The notes beneath the pieces were generated by a model that had not been told where the DNA came from, did no database searches, and saw only the letters and a list, made by a program, of their open reading frames with translations. Shown piece after piece: positions 28,135-37,026 of a DNA stretch of 64,000 bases. Made by a program: the position numbers and the translations under genes. The stretch spans positions 4,092,001 through 4,156,000 of the forward strand of contig NZ_CP113343.1 in the NCBI RefSeq assembly GCF_026683955.1, in the 5' to 3' direction. The number at the start of each line of letters is the position of its first letter. Positions within the stretch are counted from its first letter, which is position 1. Source of the stretch: Arthrobacter sp. MMS18-M83. Lineage in GTDB: Bacteria; Actinomycetota; Actinomycetes; Actinomycetales; Micrococcaceae.

Positions 28135-28275
28135 CTATTTCTTCCTCATCCTCAAGTGGGCCACGGGATCCACGGCAGCGTCGGATTCGTGTTTGGCACG
28201 CTTCACGGCCCGTTTCTCCTTGATGGACTTGATACTCTTCTTCGCCTCGTGCTGGTGCGGTGCTTTGTCAGGCAT
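28135..28275 (-). CDS. small basic conserved-type protein (46 residues)
   Basis: Starts MPDKAPHQHEAKKSIKSIKEK; it is rich in Lys, Arg, His and Ala and ends LRMRKK. GGGAG six bases before the ATG supports translation. It resembles small Lys-rich hypothetical proteins seen widely in Arthrobacter-type genomes (recollection, not searched). No domain is recognised; binding to nucleic acid is possible because of charge. The gene ends two bases from the HtrA-gene terminator. Confidence 0.6.
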   Translation of the reverse strand: MPDKAPHQHEAKKSIKSIKEKRAVKRAKHESDAAVDPVAHLRMRKK

Positions 28276-28397
28276 GTCATGCTCCCTAACTACGGATCTT
28301 CCCTGAAGATCCTGCAAAGAGGGTCCTGAAAAGGCCCTCTCTTTGTAAGCTACGCCTGTTTCGGCCGAAAGCAACCGGCAGCTCAACGCACCAAGAT

Positions 28398-28772
28398 CTA
28401 CGCTTCAGATGCCGGAACGTCAACAATGCCCACGAATCGCGAGCCGATTCCTTCGTACTCGCTGCGGACCTCGCCGGGCAGGATCCCGGGAACCTCGGTG
28501 TTGCGGTGGTGTCCGCAGAAGACGTAGGTGAACTCGGGCCACCACTTCTTGGGACGGGCAGCCTCGGTGTAACCGCACACCACACAGCTCAGGTGAACCC
28601 AGACGGGTCGCTTGCCGGTCCGGTTGGCGCGCGATTGGACGAGCCACTGCGGTGGGTTGTCCTGCAGCTCGGTTAGCTCGGCTTTTGAAAGCCTGGACGG
28701 GATGCCGTGGCGTTGGGCCATTTCCATCGAAATATCAAGGGCCAGTGCGGCGTCACGTCTGCTAATCACCAT
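28398..28772 (-). CDS. conserved hypothetical protein with Cys/His cluster
   Basis: A 124-residue soluble protein. The N-terminal half has a helix plus RLSKAELTELQDNPPQWL, recalling actinobacterial DUF5997-type proteins. The second half has HLSCVVCGYTEA and FCGHHRN, giving a Cys-x2-Cys and a Cys-x-His-His set that could bind zinc. Function unknown. It is a lone leftward gene divergent from the MFS exporter 80 bases away. Confidence 0.7.
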   Translation of the reverse strand: MVISRRDAALALDISMEMAQRHGIPSRLSKAELTELQDNPPQWLVQSRANRTGKRPVWVHLSCVVCGYTEAARPKKWWPEFTYVFCGHHRNTEVPGILPGEVRSEYEGIGSRFVGIVDVPASEA

Positions 28773-28852
28773 TCAACGATACGGGACTTTCGCCGTGGCC
28801 GGATCGCGGAGGAATCCCGGCGTCAGCGGACAAGCAGGCGTAGGCTGTGCTC

Positions 28853-30298
28853 ATGACCGACGCAGCGGCCCTGCCGCCAAGCAATCCGCTGCAAAAGCGG
28901 GTCCTTGTTGTGGCTATTGTGGCTTCCTTCATCGCTATTTTGGATGGCTTCGTAGTGAACCTCGCGCTCCCGGCGATTGGGCGCGAATTGGGTGGTGGAC
29001 TTGTCATCCAACAATGGGTGGTGGATGCCTACCTTTTGACCCTGGGTGCGCTGATACTGGTCGCCGGATCCTTGTCCGACCATTTCGGCCGGGCACGGAT
29101 CCTGGAATGGGGACTCGCCGGTTTCACCATCACATCCGTGATCTGCGGTCTCGCCTGGAACGGAGAGGTGCTGGTAGTGTCACGGGCCTTGCAGGGGATC
29201 GCCGGGGCACTCCTCGTCCCGAGTTCGCTCGCCATGATTGTCACGTTCTTCTCCGGGCCGGCGCAGTCCAAGGCGATCGGCCAGTGGTCCGGCTGGACCA
29301 GCGCGGCAGCCATCGTGGCTCCGCTCATCGGTGGCGCCTCGGTGGATCTGTTGTCCTGGCGCGTCATCTTCTTCATCAATGTGATTCCGGCCGTCGCCAT
29401 CTGGCCGATTCTGGCAGGGTTGCGGAAGTCCGACGCCGCCACGGACAGGAACAAGAAGATTGACTACCTCGGCGCTTTCCTGGCCATGGTGGGACTGGGT
29501 GGCCCGGTCTACGCCTTCATCGAACAGGGACGGATGGGCTGGGGGAACATGCTGGTCTGGATGCCTCTCGCCGTCGGGGTGGTCGGCATGACCCTGTTCC
29601 TGATCCACGAAGCCAGGACCGCGGAGCCAATGCTGCCGCTGCGGCTCTTCGCCATCCGCAACTTCGGTTGGGGAAACCTGGCCACACTGGCCATTTATGG
29701 CGCCCTGTCGCTGGGCTTCTTTGCCGTGGGCATCTATCTGCAGCAAGTCGGAGGAATGAAAGCGACCACTGCGGGAATCGCTCTGCTTCCGGCGACCGTG
29801 ATCCTTATGCTCACGGCCTCGTTCTTCGGCGGACTGGCCGGCAAGTACGGTCCTCGGTGGTTCATGACGGCGGGACCGTTCATCTGTGGAATAGGGTTCC
29901 TCATGACCATGGCCGTCCAGGAACCCCTGAACTACTGGACGCAAGTGCTACCAGGGCAGATTGTCTTCGGAATGGGCCTCAGCACCCTGGTGGCACCCCT
30001 CACCGCGGCTATCCTGGGTGCCGTTCCCACCGAAGAGGCAGGGATCGGCTCCGCCGTGAACAACGCTGTAGCCCGTATTGCAGGCTTGATCTGCATCGCG
30101 TTCGCCGGGCTTATCATCGGCCCGGTCTTCAGCCGCCAAGGTCTCATCAATGCCGTGGTGGTCACCGCAGTGCTGTTCTTCATCGGGGCGGCGGCATCCG
30201 CCGTCGGGATCCGGAACCCGGTCTTGGCCCCTGCCGTGACGGAATCTCCGGAAGGACCAGCCCCCGACGACGGCGGGACGGCTGCCCAGCGCGCCTGA
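28853..30298 (+). CDS. MFS transporter, DHA2 (14-helix) type
   Basis: A 481-residue membrane protein with about 14 hydrophobic helices, the expected size of DHA2 drug/proton antiporters. Helix 1 carries FIAILDGFVVNLALPAIGREL, matching the LDxTVVNVALP motif of this group, and the following loop has DHFGRARIL (motif A). ATG at 28853 is used; a GTG six bases upstream would add two residues. It likely exports a small toxic compound or metabolite; the substrate cannot be predicted. The gene ends 26 bases from the convergent DtxR-type gene. Confidence 0.88.
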   Translation: MTDAAALPPSNPLQKRVLVVAIVASFIAILDGFVVNLALPAIGRELGGGLVIQQWVVDAYLLTLGALILVAGSLSDHFGRARILEWGLAGFTITSVICGLAWNGEVLVVSRALQGIAGALLVPSSLAMIVTFFSGPAQSKAIGQWSGWTSAAAIVAPLIGGASVDLLSWRVIFFINVIPAVAIWPILAGLRKSDAATDRNKKIDYLGAFLAMVGLGGPVYAFIEQGRMGWGNMLVWMPLAVGVVGMTLFLIHEARTAEPMLPLRLFAIRNFGWGNLATLAIYGALSLGFFAVGIYLQQVGGMKATTAGIALLPATVILMLTASFFGGLAGKYGPRWFMTAGPFICGIGFLMTMAVQEPLNYWTQVLPGQIVFGMGLSTLVAPLTAAILGAVPTEEAGIGSAVNNAVARIAGLICIAFAGLIIGPVFSRQGLINAVVVTAVLFFIGAAASAVGIRNPVLAPAVTESPEGPAPDDGGTAAQRA

Positions 30299-30324
30299 CC
30301 AGTGCTTTCTAAAACACAGCTTCG

Positions 30325-31038
30325 TCAGCGGTCCGCGAGGACGCAACCTTCGTGCGCGGTATCGGTGGCAACCCAAAGCGCCGACGTGACTTCGTCGGCG
30401 AGATCGTAGTCGCGGCTGCCTGGGCCCTTTCCGATCCGGACCACCAGGGCCCCACCGAATGGCTTGCGGCCAATTACCTGGATGTTCGCATCAAGGTCGA
30501 TTTCCTCGGCAGACAGGTAGCGTAGCAACTCCGGGTTCTCGTCGCTGATCCGGGTGATCTTCCCGGAGTGGCCGTCGTCGAGCTCGATCATCCGGTGTGC
30601 ATGCGGCAGGGTCACCGAACCGTCCGCGGCGGGGATAGGGTCACCGTGGGGATCGCGTCCGGGATTGCCCAGCTTGGCTGCCATACGATCGATGAAGGTG
30701 TCCGAGACGGCGTGCTCAAGCATCTCGGCCTCGTCATGGACTTCGTCCCAGCTGTAGCCCAATTCCCTCACGAGGTACGTCTCGATCAGGCGATGCCTGC
30801 GGACCATGCCCAGGGCAAGCTGCATTCCCTGGGGAGTCAAGGTAATGGCGCTGTAGGGCTGGTGGTCCACCAGGCCTTGGTCCTTGAGCTTGCGGACCAT
30901 CTCCGAGACGGAGGAATTGGCGACGCCTAGCCGGTGCGCCAGCTGCGAGGACGTGATGGGTTTGTCCTGCCACTCCGTGAAGGAGTAGATGACCTTGACG
31001 TAGTCCTCGATCGAGGAGGAGGGCGCACTGGTCTTCAC
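30325..31038 (-). CDS. DtxR-family metal-dependent transcriptional regulator
   Basis: A 237-residue regulator: winged helix from SIEDYVKVIYSFTEW through LAHRLGVANSSVSEMVRKLKDQGLV, a dimerisation/metal domain with EMLEHAVSDTF (HxxxE-type ligands) and PHAHR, and a C-terminal FeoA/SH3-like domain. Such proteins repress genes when iron or manganese is bound. The GTG at 31038 begins VKTSAPSSS; the longer frame overlaps the methyltransferase. It follows the methyltransferase gene by 29 bases on the same strand and may be cotranscribed with it. Whether Fe or Mn is sensed is unclear. Confidence 0.9.
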   Translation of the reverse strand: MKTSAPSSSIEDYVKVIYSFTEWQDKPITSSQLAHRLGVANSSVSEMVRKLKDQGLVDHQPYSAITLTPQGMQLALGMVRRHRLIETYLVRELGYSWDEVHDEAEMLEHAVSDTFIDRMAAKLGNPGRDPHGDPIPAADGSVTLPHAHRMIELDDGHSGKITRISDENPELLRYLSAEEIDLDANIQVIGRKPFGGALVVRIGKGPGSRDYDLADEVTSALWVATDTAHEGCVLADR

Positions 31039-31067
31039 GGTTACAAGCCTATCTTGAACCGGCGGCC

Positions 31068-31844
31068 TCAGGCCTTCCACGCCCGCCAGCTCTGCGTGAC
31101 GTATGGCAGCGGGACGACCTCGCCCTCCGTATGACCCAAATGCTCGAAGAGATACCACTGGAGGTTCCCCATCACCTTGGCCCGGGTGGCGTCATTCGCC
31201 CTCAGATAGTAGCTGCGGGACTTCACCAGTTCGAGGATGTCAGCCGGAGTCACAGGATCCTCCCAATGCGTCACGTGACTTTCGAGGCCCGCAAACTCCG
31301 GTCCCACCACAGGCCGGAAGTCCGGTTTGTGGACATCGCCGGCATGCATGATGCGGGACAAGCGGTGGACCCAGGGCACGGACGTGTCTAACTGGTTCCA
31401 GATCAAGCCGACAACTCCCCCGGGGCGCAGGATCCGGGCGATCTCGGTGCTGGCTGCGAGGGGATCGCACCAGTGCCAGGCTTGGGCAACGCTGACGACG
31501 TCGAATGCTGAGTCCGCCAGTCCAGTTGCCTCGGCCGTTCCCTCCAGGGCGATCACTTGTGGATACATTTTGCGCAGTTGCATGAGCATGTCCGTGGAAG
31601 GGTCCACTGCGGAGACGGCCAGGCCGCGCTCTACCAGGAGCGCCGTGAACTTTCCAGTCCCGGCTCCCAGGTCCGCCGCGTCTTGCGCCCCTTCCGGCAG
31701 GAGCCAATCGGCTGAATCCGCGGGGTAGCCGGGCCGGACCCGGTCATAGTGCTCCCCGCCGTCCTGGAAGCTCTGACCGAGTTCAAGGCGCCGTTCCTCA
31801 TAAAGCTTGGGGCCGGCGGACGTGCCTTTGGGTCGCGGGGCCAC
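31068..31844 (-). CDS. class I SAM-dependent methyltransferase
   Basis: A 258-residue methyltransferase with AADLGAGTGKFTALLVERG (SAM motif I), VSAVDPSTDML (acidic strand 2 end), GTAEATGLADSAFDVVSVAQAWHW (motifs II-III) and ARILRPGGVVGLIWNQ. The substrate is unknown. The GTG has GAAGGAG seven bases upstream. It lies 50 bases downstream of the aminotransferase gene and on the same strand, so may share the SAM riboswitch that precedes that gene; the pairing of a SAM user with a SAM sensor is notable. Confidence 0.88.
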   Translation of the reverse strand: MAPRPKGTSAGPKLYEERRLELGQSFQDGGEHYDRVRPGYPADSADWLLPEGAQDAADLGAGTGKFTALLVERGLAVSAVDPSTDMLMQLRKMYPQVIALEGTAEATGLADSAFDVVSVAQAWHWCDPLAASTEIARILRPGGVVGLIWNQLDTSVPWVHRLSRIMHAGDVHKPDFRPVVGPEFAGLESHVTHWEDPVTPADILELVKSRSYYLRANDATRAKVMGNLQWYLFEHLGHTEGEVVPLPYVTQSWRAWKA

Positions 31845-31894
31845 GCAGGAACTCCTTCGTAGGACGTGAAAAATACCCTACGAATCTATCGCAA

Positions 31895-33319
31895 TCAGTC
31901 GGTACTGCAGGGAGCTGCGCCCGCGGTCCCGGGGGTGTTGGGAGCCCACTCCGGGTAGCTGCGGTGGTCGTTCGCAGGGACCCAACGGCCCGCATCCACG
32001 ACGTAGTCCCAGCCGAGGCCGTTGCTCTTGAGGGCCTGGATGCCTGCGATGAGCCGGGTGGCGTCCTCCAGCCGCGACCCCACGCCGAAACTGGCCCGCA
32101 AGGATCCGGACGGGAGGCCTAAGCGCTTGAGCAATGGATGGGCGCAAAAACGCCCGTCGCGGAGGCCAATGCCGTGTTCGGCCGCAAGATAGGCCGCCAC
32201 GAGGCCTGCGTCATAGCCTTGGAGCGAGAAGTTGACCACGCCGATGGTGTTCTGGGGATCGGTGTCGCTGAAGATCTGGTGGACGGTCACGCCGTCGATC
32301 GCATTGAGGCCATCAACCAAATGCGTACGGATGCCGGCTTCGTGGGCATGCCATTCCTCGTGGTCCAGGCTGGCGATGACCTGCGTGGCCCGTGCGAGAG
32401 TGGCCGCGCCGAGCACGTTCGGCGAGCCTCCTTCGTGCCTGGCCGGTCCCGTGGCCCAGCTCACGGAGTCAAGGCGTGCTTCGCGGACTGCTCCGCCTCC
32501 AGCAAGGTGGGGTGTGCCGGCGTCGAGCCAGTCGGGACGGCCCACCAGGACGCCTGCACCGAACGGCGCATAGAGCTTATGCCCGGAGAAAACCAAGTAG
32601 TCAACATCCGCGGCGGTGATATCGATGCGGCGGTGCGGAGCGAGCTGGGCCGCGTCCACAACAATCCGCGCACCGAATTCGTGGGCCAAAGCGGCGAGTT
32701 CCTTGATGGGCAGGATCTCGCCCGTCACGTTCGAGGCACCCGTGACTGCCAGGAGGCTGACACCTCCGTGGGAGAGTGCCGTGCGCACATTGGTTACAGT
32801 GTCGGCCAAAGTCCCCGCTGCCACAATGCTGCGGTGCGGAACGCCTTGCCACGGCAGGAGATTGGCGTGGTGTTCGATGTCCAGGTAGAGGACTTCGCCA
32901 ATGTGGCGCCCGTCCGCGACAGGCAGGCAGCCGGCCAGGAGGTTGAGCGAATCGGTGGTGTTGCGAGTGAAAATGACGGAATCGTCTGCCCGGCCGCCAA
33001 CGAAGTCGCGGACTATGTTGCGGGCGTTTTCATAGACGGAGGTGCTGATTTGCGAGGCATAGCCTGCACCGCGATGGACACTCGCGTAGTAAGGGAGGAT
33101 CTCGTTGAGATATGCCGAAACTACGGTCAAGGCAGGCGCCGAGGCGCCGTAGTCAAGGTTGGCGTAGCGGACGTGGCCGCCCTGGATCAGGGGCGCTTGC
33201 AGCTCTGCGCCAGTCACCGCGGCCAACGGACGGGATGCCGGAGACCGGGATTCACCGCGCTGCTGCACGGCTTCGTTGTGCTGCGGGAGAGCGGGAGAAG
33301 TAAACGTGGCTGTGCTCAT
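31895..33319 (-). CDS. class V aminotransferase (cysteine desulfurase-like)
   Basis: A 474-residue PLP enzyme of fold type I. The PLP Lys is K248 in FSGHKLYAPFG; IVVDAAQLAPH carries the cofactor Asp, and the N-terminal half has NLDYGASAPAL as in SufS/CsdA and isopenicillin-epimerase-like members. The reaction is not certain: cysteine desulfuration, or another aminotransfer. A SAM-IV-type riboswitch in its leader places it in sulfur amino-acid metabolism. The ATG is preceded by GTGAGG. The methyltransferase follows. Confidence 0.88.
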   Translation of the reverse strand: MSTATFTSPALPQHNEAVQQRGESRSPASRPLAAVTGAELQAPLIQGGHVRYANLDYGASAPALTVVSAYLNEILPYYASVHRGAGYASQISTSVYENARNIVRDFVGGRADDSVIFTRNTTDSLNLLAGCLPVADGRHIGEVLYLDIEHHANLLPWQGVPHRSIVAAGTLADTVTNVRTALSHGGVSLLAVTGASNVTGEILPIKELAALAHEFGARIVVDAAQLAPHRRIDITAADVDYLVFSGHKLYAPFGAGVLVGRPDWLDAGTPHLAGGGAVREARLDSVSWATGPARHEGGSPNVLGAATLARATQVIASLDHEEWHAHEAGIRTHLVDGLNAIDGVTVHQIFSDTDPQNTIGVVNFSLQGYDAGLVAAYLAAEHGIGLRDGRFCAHPLLKRLGLPSGSLRASFGVGSRLEDATRLIAGIQALKSNGLGWDYVVDAGRWVPANDHRSYPEWAPNTPGTAGAAPCSTD

Positions 33320-33336
33320 GGGACCTCACTCAAGAG

Positions 33337-33359
33337 GGACCCCTGCGTGCAGGGGGTCC
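33337..33359 (-). promoter_or_regulatory. hairpin between riboswitch and start codon
   Basis: GGACCCCCTGC pairs with GCAGGGGTCC (minus strand), 17 bases before the aminotransferase ATG. It lies close to the ribosome site, so could be the expression platform of the SAM element, either as terminator stem or by competing with an antiterminator. Confidence 0.6.
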
Positions 33360-33468
33360 GCGCTTGCCGCATCCGTTCCGGACCGGCCGGGTCGTCACCC
33401 GGGGCACCCCGCCGCGATGGAGGGTTGCCGGCCAGCAAACCGGGGTTTCGCGCTGGCACTCGTGACCT
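33360..33468 (-). promoter_or_regulatory. SAM-IV-type S-adenosylmethionine riboswitch
   Basis: On the minus strand the leader has GGTCACGAGTGCCAGCG, then CCCCGGTTTGCTGG, CCGGCAACCCTCC, GGCGGGGTGCCCCGGGTGA and CGACCCGG in order, the conserved landmarks of SAM-IV (SAM-I-related) aptamers of Actinobacteria. Arms such as CCAGC/GCTGG and CCCCGG/CCGGGG-type pairs are present. SAM binding would lower expression of the downstream aminotransferase and perhaps the methyltransferase. Confidence 0.88.
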
Positions 33469-33571
33469 GTAATGAGACTAGGACACCCGCAAGGCGGGTT
33501 CCAATGTGACCGCGATTGTTAAGCGGATTGTTACGATCGCTGGAAAATGTGCCTTCTGCCGAAGAAAAAGT

Positions 33572-33602
33572 GGCGGACGCCCCGAAAATGGGGGCGTCCG
33601 CC
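33572..33602 (-). terminator. terminator of hisN
   Basis: A perfect 12-base stem (GGCGGACGCCCC with GGGGCGTCCGCC), and on the minus strand it is followed by ACTTTTTCTTC. It lies 27 bases beyond the hisN stop. Confidence 0.9.
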
Positions 33603-33628
33603 GTCGTTTATTCAGTGAATAGAGTGGA

Positions 33629-34441
33629 TTAGAGGAGGTCGTCGAGCTCGGGGTTGAGCCTCTTGAGGACCTCGGAGTGCAGGATCGAGTTGGTAGCGAC
33701 GGCGTTTCCGCCGAAGGGACCATCCGCGCCATCCAGGGACGTGAAGCGTCCGCCGGCTTCAGTCACGATTGGCACCAAGGCAGCCATGTCGTAGACCTGG
33801 AGTTCCGGTTCGGCGGCGATGTCCACGGCGCCCTCGGCCACAAGGCAGTAGGACCAGAAATCGCCGTACGCGCGGCTGCGCCAGACATCGTTCTCAAGGC
33901 CCAGGAAGTTGTCGAGCGAGCCGTGCTGCTTCCACTCGGAAAGCTCGGAGTAGGAAAGCGAGGCATCCTCAAGCCGTGACACGTTGGAGACTTTCAGCCG
34001 GGTGGCTGCGGCCAGTGATCGGCCCATGTAGGCGCCCGAGCCCTTGGCCGCCCACCAGCGCTTGCCGAGCGCCGGAGCGCTGACAAGTCCCACCACAACT
34101 TCGCCCTCGTCCACGAGGGCGATCAGCGTTGCCCAGACGGGCACGCCACGCACGAAGTTCTTGGTCCCGTCGATGGGATCGATGATCCAACGCCTTGCGC
34201 CGTGGCCGGTGCTGCCGAATTCTTCGCCAAGGACGGCGTCGCGGGGGCGGGAACGGGAGAGCTGCCCGCGGATTGCCTCCTCGGCAGCCTTGTCGGCATC
34301 GGTCACCGGGCTCAGGTCGGGTTTGGTCTCCACCTGAAGGTCCAGTGCCTTGAACCGCTCCATTGTCAGGGAATCGACGGAGTCGGCCAGGACATGGGCC
34401 AGCCGCAGGTCGTCGTTGTAGCTCGAATCGGGTTGGGTCAT
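33629..34441 (-). CDS. hisN: histidinol-phosphatase, inositol-monophosphatase type
   Basis: Likely dephosphorylates histidinol phosphate in histidine synthesis. The 270-residue protein has the IMPase metal motifs GEEFG (residue about 72), WIIDPIDGTKNFVRG (DPIDGT) and QVYDMAALVPIVTEAGG. Members of this clade in Actinobacteria are HisN rather than general inositol phosphatases; substrate assignment rests on that knowledge. It follows rsgA by 66 bases and closes the leftward doxX-aroA-rsgA-hisN group. Confidence 0.88.
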   Translation of the reverse strand: MTQPDSSYNDDLRLAHVLADSVDSLTMERFKALDLQVETKPDLSPVTDADKAAEEAIRGQLSRSRPRDAVLGEEFGSTGHGARRWIIDPIDGTKNFVRGVPVWATLIALVDEGEVVVGLVSAPALGKRWWAAKGSGAYMGRSLAAATRLKVSNVSRLEDASLSYSELSEWKQHGSLDNFLGLENDVWRSRAYGDFWSYCLVAEGAVDIAAEPELQVYDMAALVPIVTEAGGRFTSLDGADGPFGGNAVATNSILHSEVLKRLNPELDDLL

Positions 34442-34507
34442 GGTTCCAAACTACCGTCTATTCGCCAGTGAACCGGGGAGGTACCGCGCGGTCAGTTGGC
34501 CCTGCTG

Positions 34508-35623
34508 TTAATTGACCGTGCCCAATTCCTTGGCCTCTTGGACTTCCATGCGGGGGTCCGCGCCAAGGAGCCGACGCAACGACGCCAGGCGGGCGGCGCC
34601 GGCCTCGCCGGCATGGCCATCAGCGACCCACGAATCCAAGCCACAACGGACCGCAGAGGCATCGTGTTTGCAACCCCGCTCGCACGATTCCGTTCCGGGT
34701 TCCAGATCCGGGAAGGCGTGCAGGATGCGATCCGGGTTCACGTGGGCCAGGCCGAAAGAACGGATGCCGGGCGTATCGATGATCCAGCTGCCGCCAGGGG
34801 CGTCGCTGAGCTTCAATGCGAGGGCTGAGGACGAGGTATGACGGCCCCGTCCCGTGACAGCGTTGACCCCACCGGTGGCGCGCTCGGCGCCGGTGAGGGC
34901 ATTCACCATGGTGGACTTCCCGACGCCGGAGTGGCCCAAGAGAACGGTGACTTTGCCATCGAGATAGTCCCGCAGTTGGCCGACGGCGTCGCCATCAAGC
35001 CGGGCGGACAAGCCATCGTCGGAGCGAGCGTCGATTCCGGAGGCCCCTGCATCGGCCGTCCGGCTGATAATGATGGGGAAGCCAAGGCTCACATAGTTCG
35101 CGAGCAGTTCCGTGGGATCCTTGACATCCGCTTTGGTGACGAGCAGCAGCGGCTCGATCCCGGCGTCGTACGCTGCCACCAAGGCGCGGTCGATGAATCC
35201 GGTCCGCGGCTCCGGGTTGGCAGACGCAACCACCACCACGAGCTGGTCGGCGTTGGCCACCACAGCCCGTTCGATCGGGTCCGTGTCGTCGGCGCTTCGC
35301 CGCAGGAGGGTCTTTCGCTCCTCGACGCGCACAAGGCGGGCGAGGGTATCCGGGGCTCCGGATACATCGCCGACGAGGGCCACGAAGTCTCCAGGGACCA
35401 CCGGGGAGCGCCGGAGCTCCCGGGCGCGGGCCGCAATGACGATGCGCTCGTTGTCCGAGCTTTCGCCCACTATCGCGGTGTAGCGGCCGCGGTCGACCGT
35501 AATGATGCGCCCGATCACGGCGTCGTCGTGGCTGGGGCGGTCCTTCGTGCGGGGGCGTGTGCCCTTCTTGTTGGGGCGGATCCGGACATCGGATTCGTCC
35601 CAGGAGCTTGCGTCGCGAGCCAT
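34508..35623 (-). CDS. rsgA: ribosome small-subunit GTPase RsgA
   Basis: A circularly permuted GTPase that helps mature the 30S subunit. The 371-residue protein has an N-terminal OB fold, then the permuted motif order TKAD (G4), GHSGVGKST (G1) and DTPGIRSFG (G3), and a C-terminal zinc knuckle with CERGC, H and C residues (ESCERGCKHDASAVRC). The ATG at 35623 lies two bases after the aroA stop; the open frame extends much further but overlaps aroA and is not coding. Basic N-terminal tail (RPNKKGTRPRTK) may contact rRNA. Confidence 0.94.
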   Translation of the reverse strand: MARDASSWDESDVRIRPNKKGTRPRTKDRPSHDDAVIGRIITVDRGRYTAIVGESSDNERIVIAARARELRRSPVVPGDFVALVGDVSGAPDTLARLVRVEERKTLLRRSADDTDPIERAVVANADQLVVVVASANPEPRTGFIDRALVAAYDAGIEPLLLVTKADVKDPTELLANYVSLGFPIIISRTADAGASGIDARSDDGLSARLDGDAVGQLRDYLDGKVTVLLGHSGVGKSTMVNALTGAERATGGVNAVTGRGRHTSSSALALKLSDAPGGSWIIDTPGIRSFGLAHVNPDRILHAFPDLEPGTESCERGCKHDASAVRCGLDSWVADGHAGEAGAARLASLRRLLGADPRMEVQEAKELGTVN

Positions 35624-35625
35624 CG

Positions 35626-37020
35626 TTAGTTGCTTGTCTCCGTCGAACCGGTGTCCGCGGCCGCTGGGCCACCACTGAGCATTGACGCCCAGATTTGCGG
35701 AAATTCCGGCATGGTCTTGGAAGTGGTCGCGATGTCTTCGACCTGGATGCCCTCGACGGCGAGCCCGAGGATGGCGCCCGCGGTCGCCATGCGGTGATCG
35801 GCGTAACTGTGCACGACGCCGGCATGCAGCGGCGCGGGGCGGATCACCAAGCCGTCGCTGGTTTCCTCGGCGTCTCCGCCGAGCCGGTTGATTTCGGCGA
35901 CCAGCGCGGCGAGCCTGTCCGTTTCGTGGCCGCGCAAATGCGCGATGCCAGTGAGCCGGGAAGGGCCTGAGGCCAAGGCGCACAACGCCGCTACAGTGGG
36001 GGCGAGCTCGCTGGTTTCGTCGAAGTCCGCACCGAGGATTTCGGAGCCGCCCGTGACAGTCAGCGTGCCGTTGTCCAGCGTGACCGTCGCACCCATGGTG
36101 GCAAGAATGTCCCGCCAGAGATCGCCGACCTGTGTGGTGTTTGCTGGCCAGTTGGGGATTCGGATGGTTCCCTTGGTGGCTAGCGCCGCAGCGAGGAACG
36201 GTCCTGCGTTGGAGAGATCCTGCTCGATCCTCTCGTCGAAGGCCTGGATGGTGCCGGGGGCCACACGCCAATGGTTCGGCACGGAGTCATCCACCTGGAC
36301 TCCCACGCCGCGCAGGACCGAAACTGTCATGTTGATGTGGTCGAGGCTCGGCACGGGCTTGCCCACATGTTCCAGGTGCAGGCCTTCTTCGAAGCGGGCA
36401 CCGACCAGCAGCAGGGCGGAGACAAACTGCGAAGAGGCGCTCGCATCAATGACGAGGTGGCCGCCTCGTACTGAACCGGTACCGGAAACTTTGAACGGCA
36501 AGGAGGCGGCCGGTTGCCCGTCCACGGCGCTGACTTCCACCCCCAGTGTTCGGAGCGCTTCGATGATGGTGCCCATGGGCCGCTGGCGCGCGTGTGGATC
36601 GCCGTCGAACACCGAAGTGCCGTTGCGGAGGGCGGCAAGGGGCGGCACGAAGCGCATGACTGTGCCGGCAAGTCCGCAGTCGATGGCGGACTCAGGAACA
36701 GCTGCAGCCGCGTCCATCGGGGTGACTTCAAGGTCCGGGCCGTACTGTCCGTCGCCGGGAACTTCCGTAACGGTTGCGCCAAGCTGGCGCAGGGCTTCGA
36801 CCATCAGGGCGGAGTCCCGCGAGTGCAGGGGTGCCCGCAACCGGGACGGGCCGTCGGCCAACGCCGCCAGAACGAGATAGCGGTTTGTCAGCGACTTGGA
36901 GCCAGGAACCGTGATCGTGGCATCCACGGGGTGGCCGGCGAAAGGCGCCGGCCACAGAGGGAGTGCGGAAGCGGTAGAGCTCCCTGGTTCGTCTGTCTGC
37001 GTGGCGGGGGTTCCTGGCAT
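35626..37020 (-). CDS. aroA: 3-phosphoshikimate 1-carboxyvinyltransferase (EPSP synthase)
   Basis: Joins shikimate-3-phosphate and PEP in the chorismate pathway. The 464-residue protein has VPGSKSLTNRYLVLAALADG near the N-terminus, AGTVMRFVPPLAAL (PEP site), and a C-terminal RLAALVAEINRLGG and YADHRMATAGAILGL. Length and motifs are complete. About 25 extra N-terminal residues precede the family start. Downstream rsgA and upstream doxX are only a few bases apart, so the group looks cotranscribed. Confidence 0.95.
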   Translation of the reverse strand: MPGTPATQTDEPGSSTASALPLWPAPFAGHPVDATITVPGSKSLTNRYLVLAALADGPSRLRAPLHSRDSALMVEALRQLGATVTEVPGDGQYGPDLEVTPMDAAAAVPESAIDCGLAGTVMRFVPPLAALRNGTSVFDGDPHARQRPMGTIIEALRTLGVEVSAVDGQPAASLPFKVSGTGSVRGGHLVIDASASSQFVSALLLVGARFEEGLHLEHVGKPVPSLDHINMTVSVLRGVGVQVDDSVPNHWRVAPGTIQAFDERIEQDLSNAGPFLAAALATKGTIRIPNWPANTTQVGDLWRDILATMGATVTLDNGTLTVTGGSEILGADFDETSELAPTVAALCALASGPSRLTGIAHLRGHETDRLAALVAEINRLGGDAEETSDGLVIRPAPLHAGVVHSYADHRMATAGAILGLAVEGIQVEDIATTSKTMPEFPQIWASMLSGGPAAADTGSTETSN

Positions 37021-37026
37021 GCTTCC

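Noticed and set aside
32138..33472. A 444-codon frame antisense to the class-V aminotransferase
   Set aside because: Spans the riboswitch and coding gene on the other strand; composition looks like a shadow.
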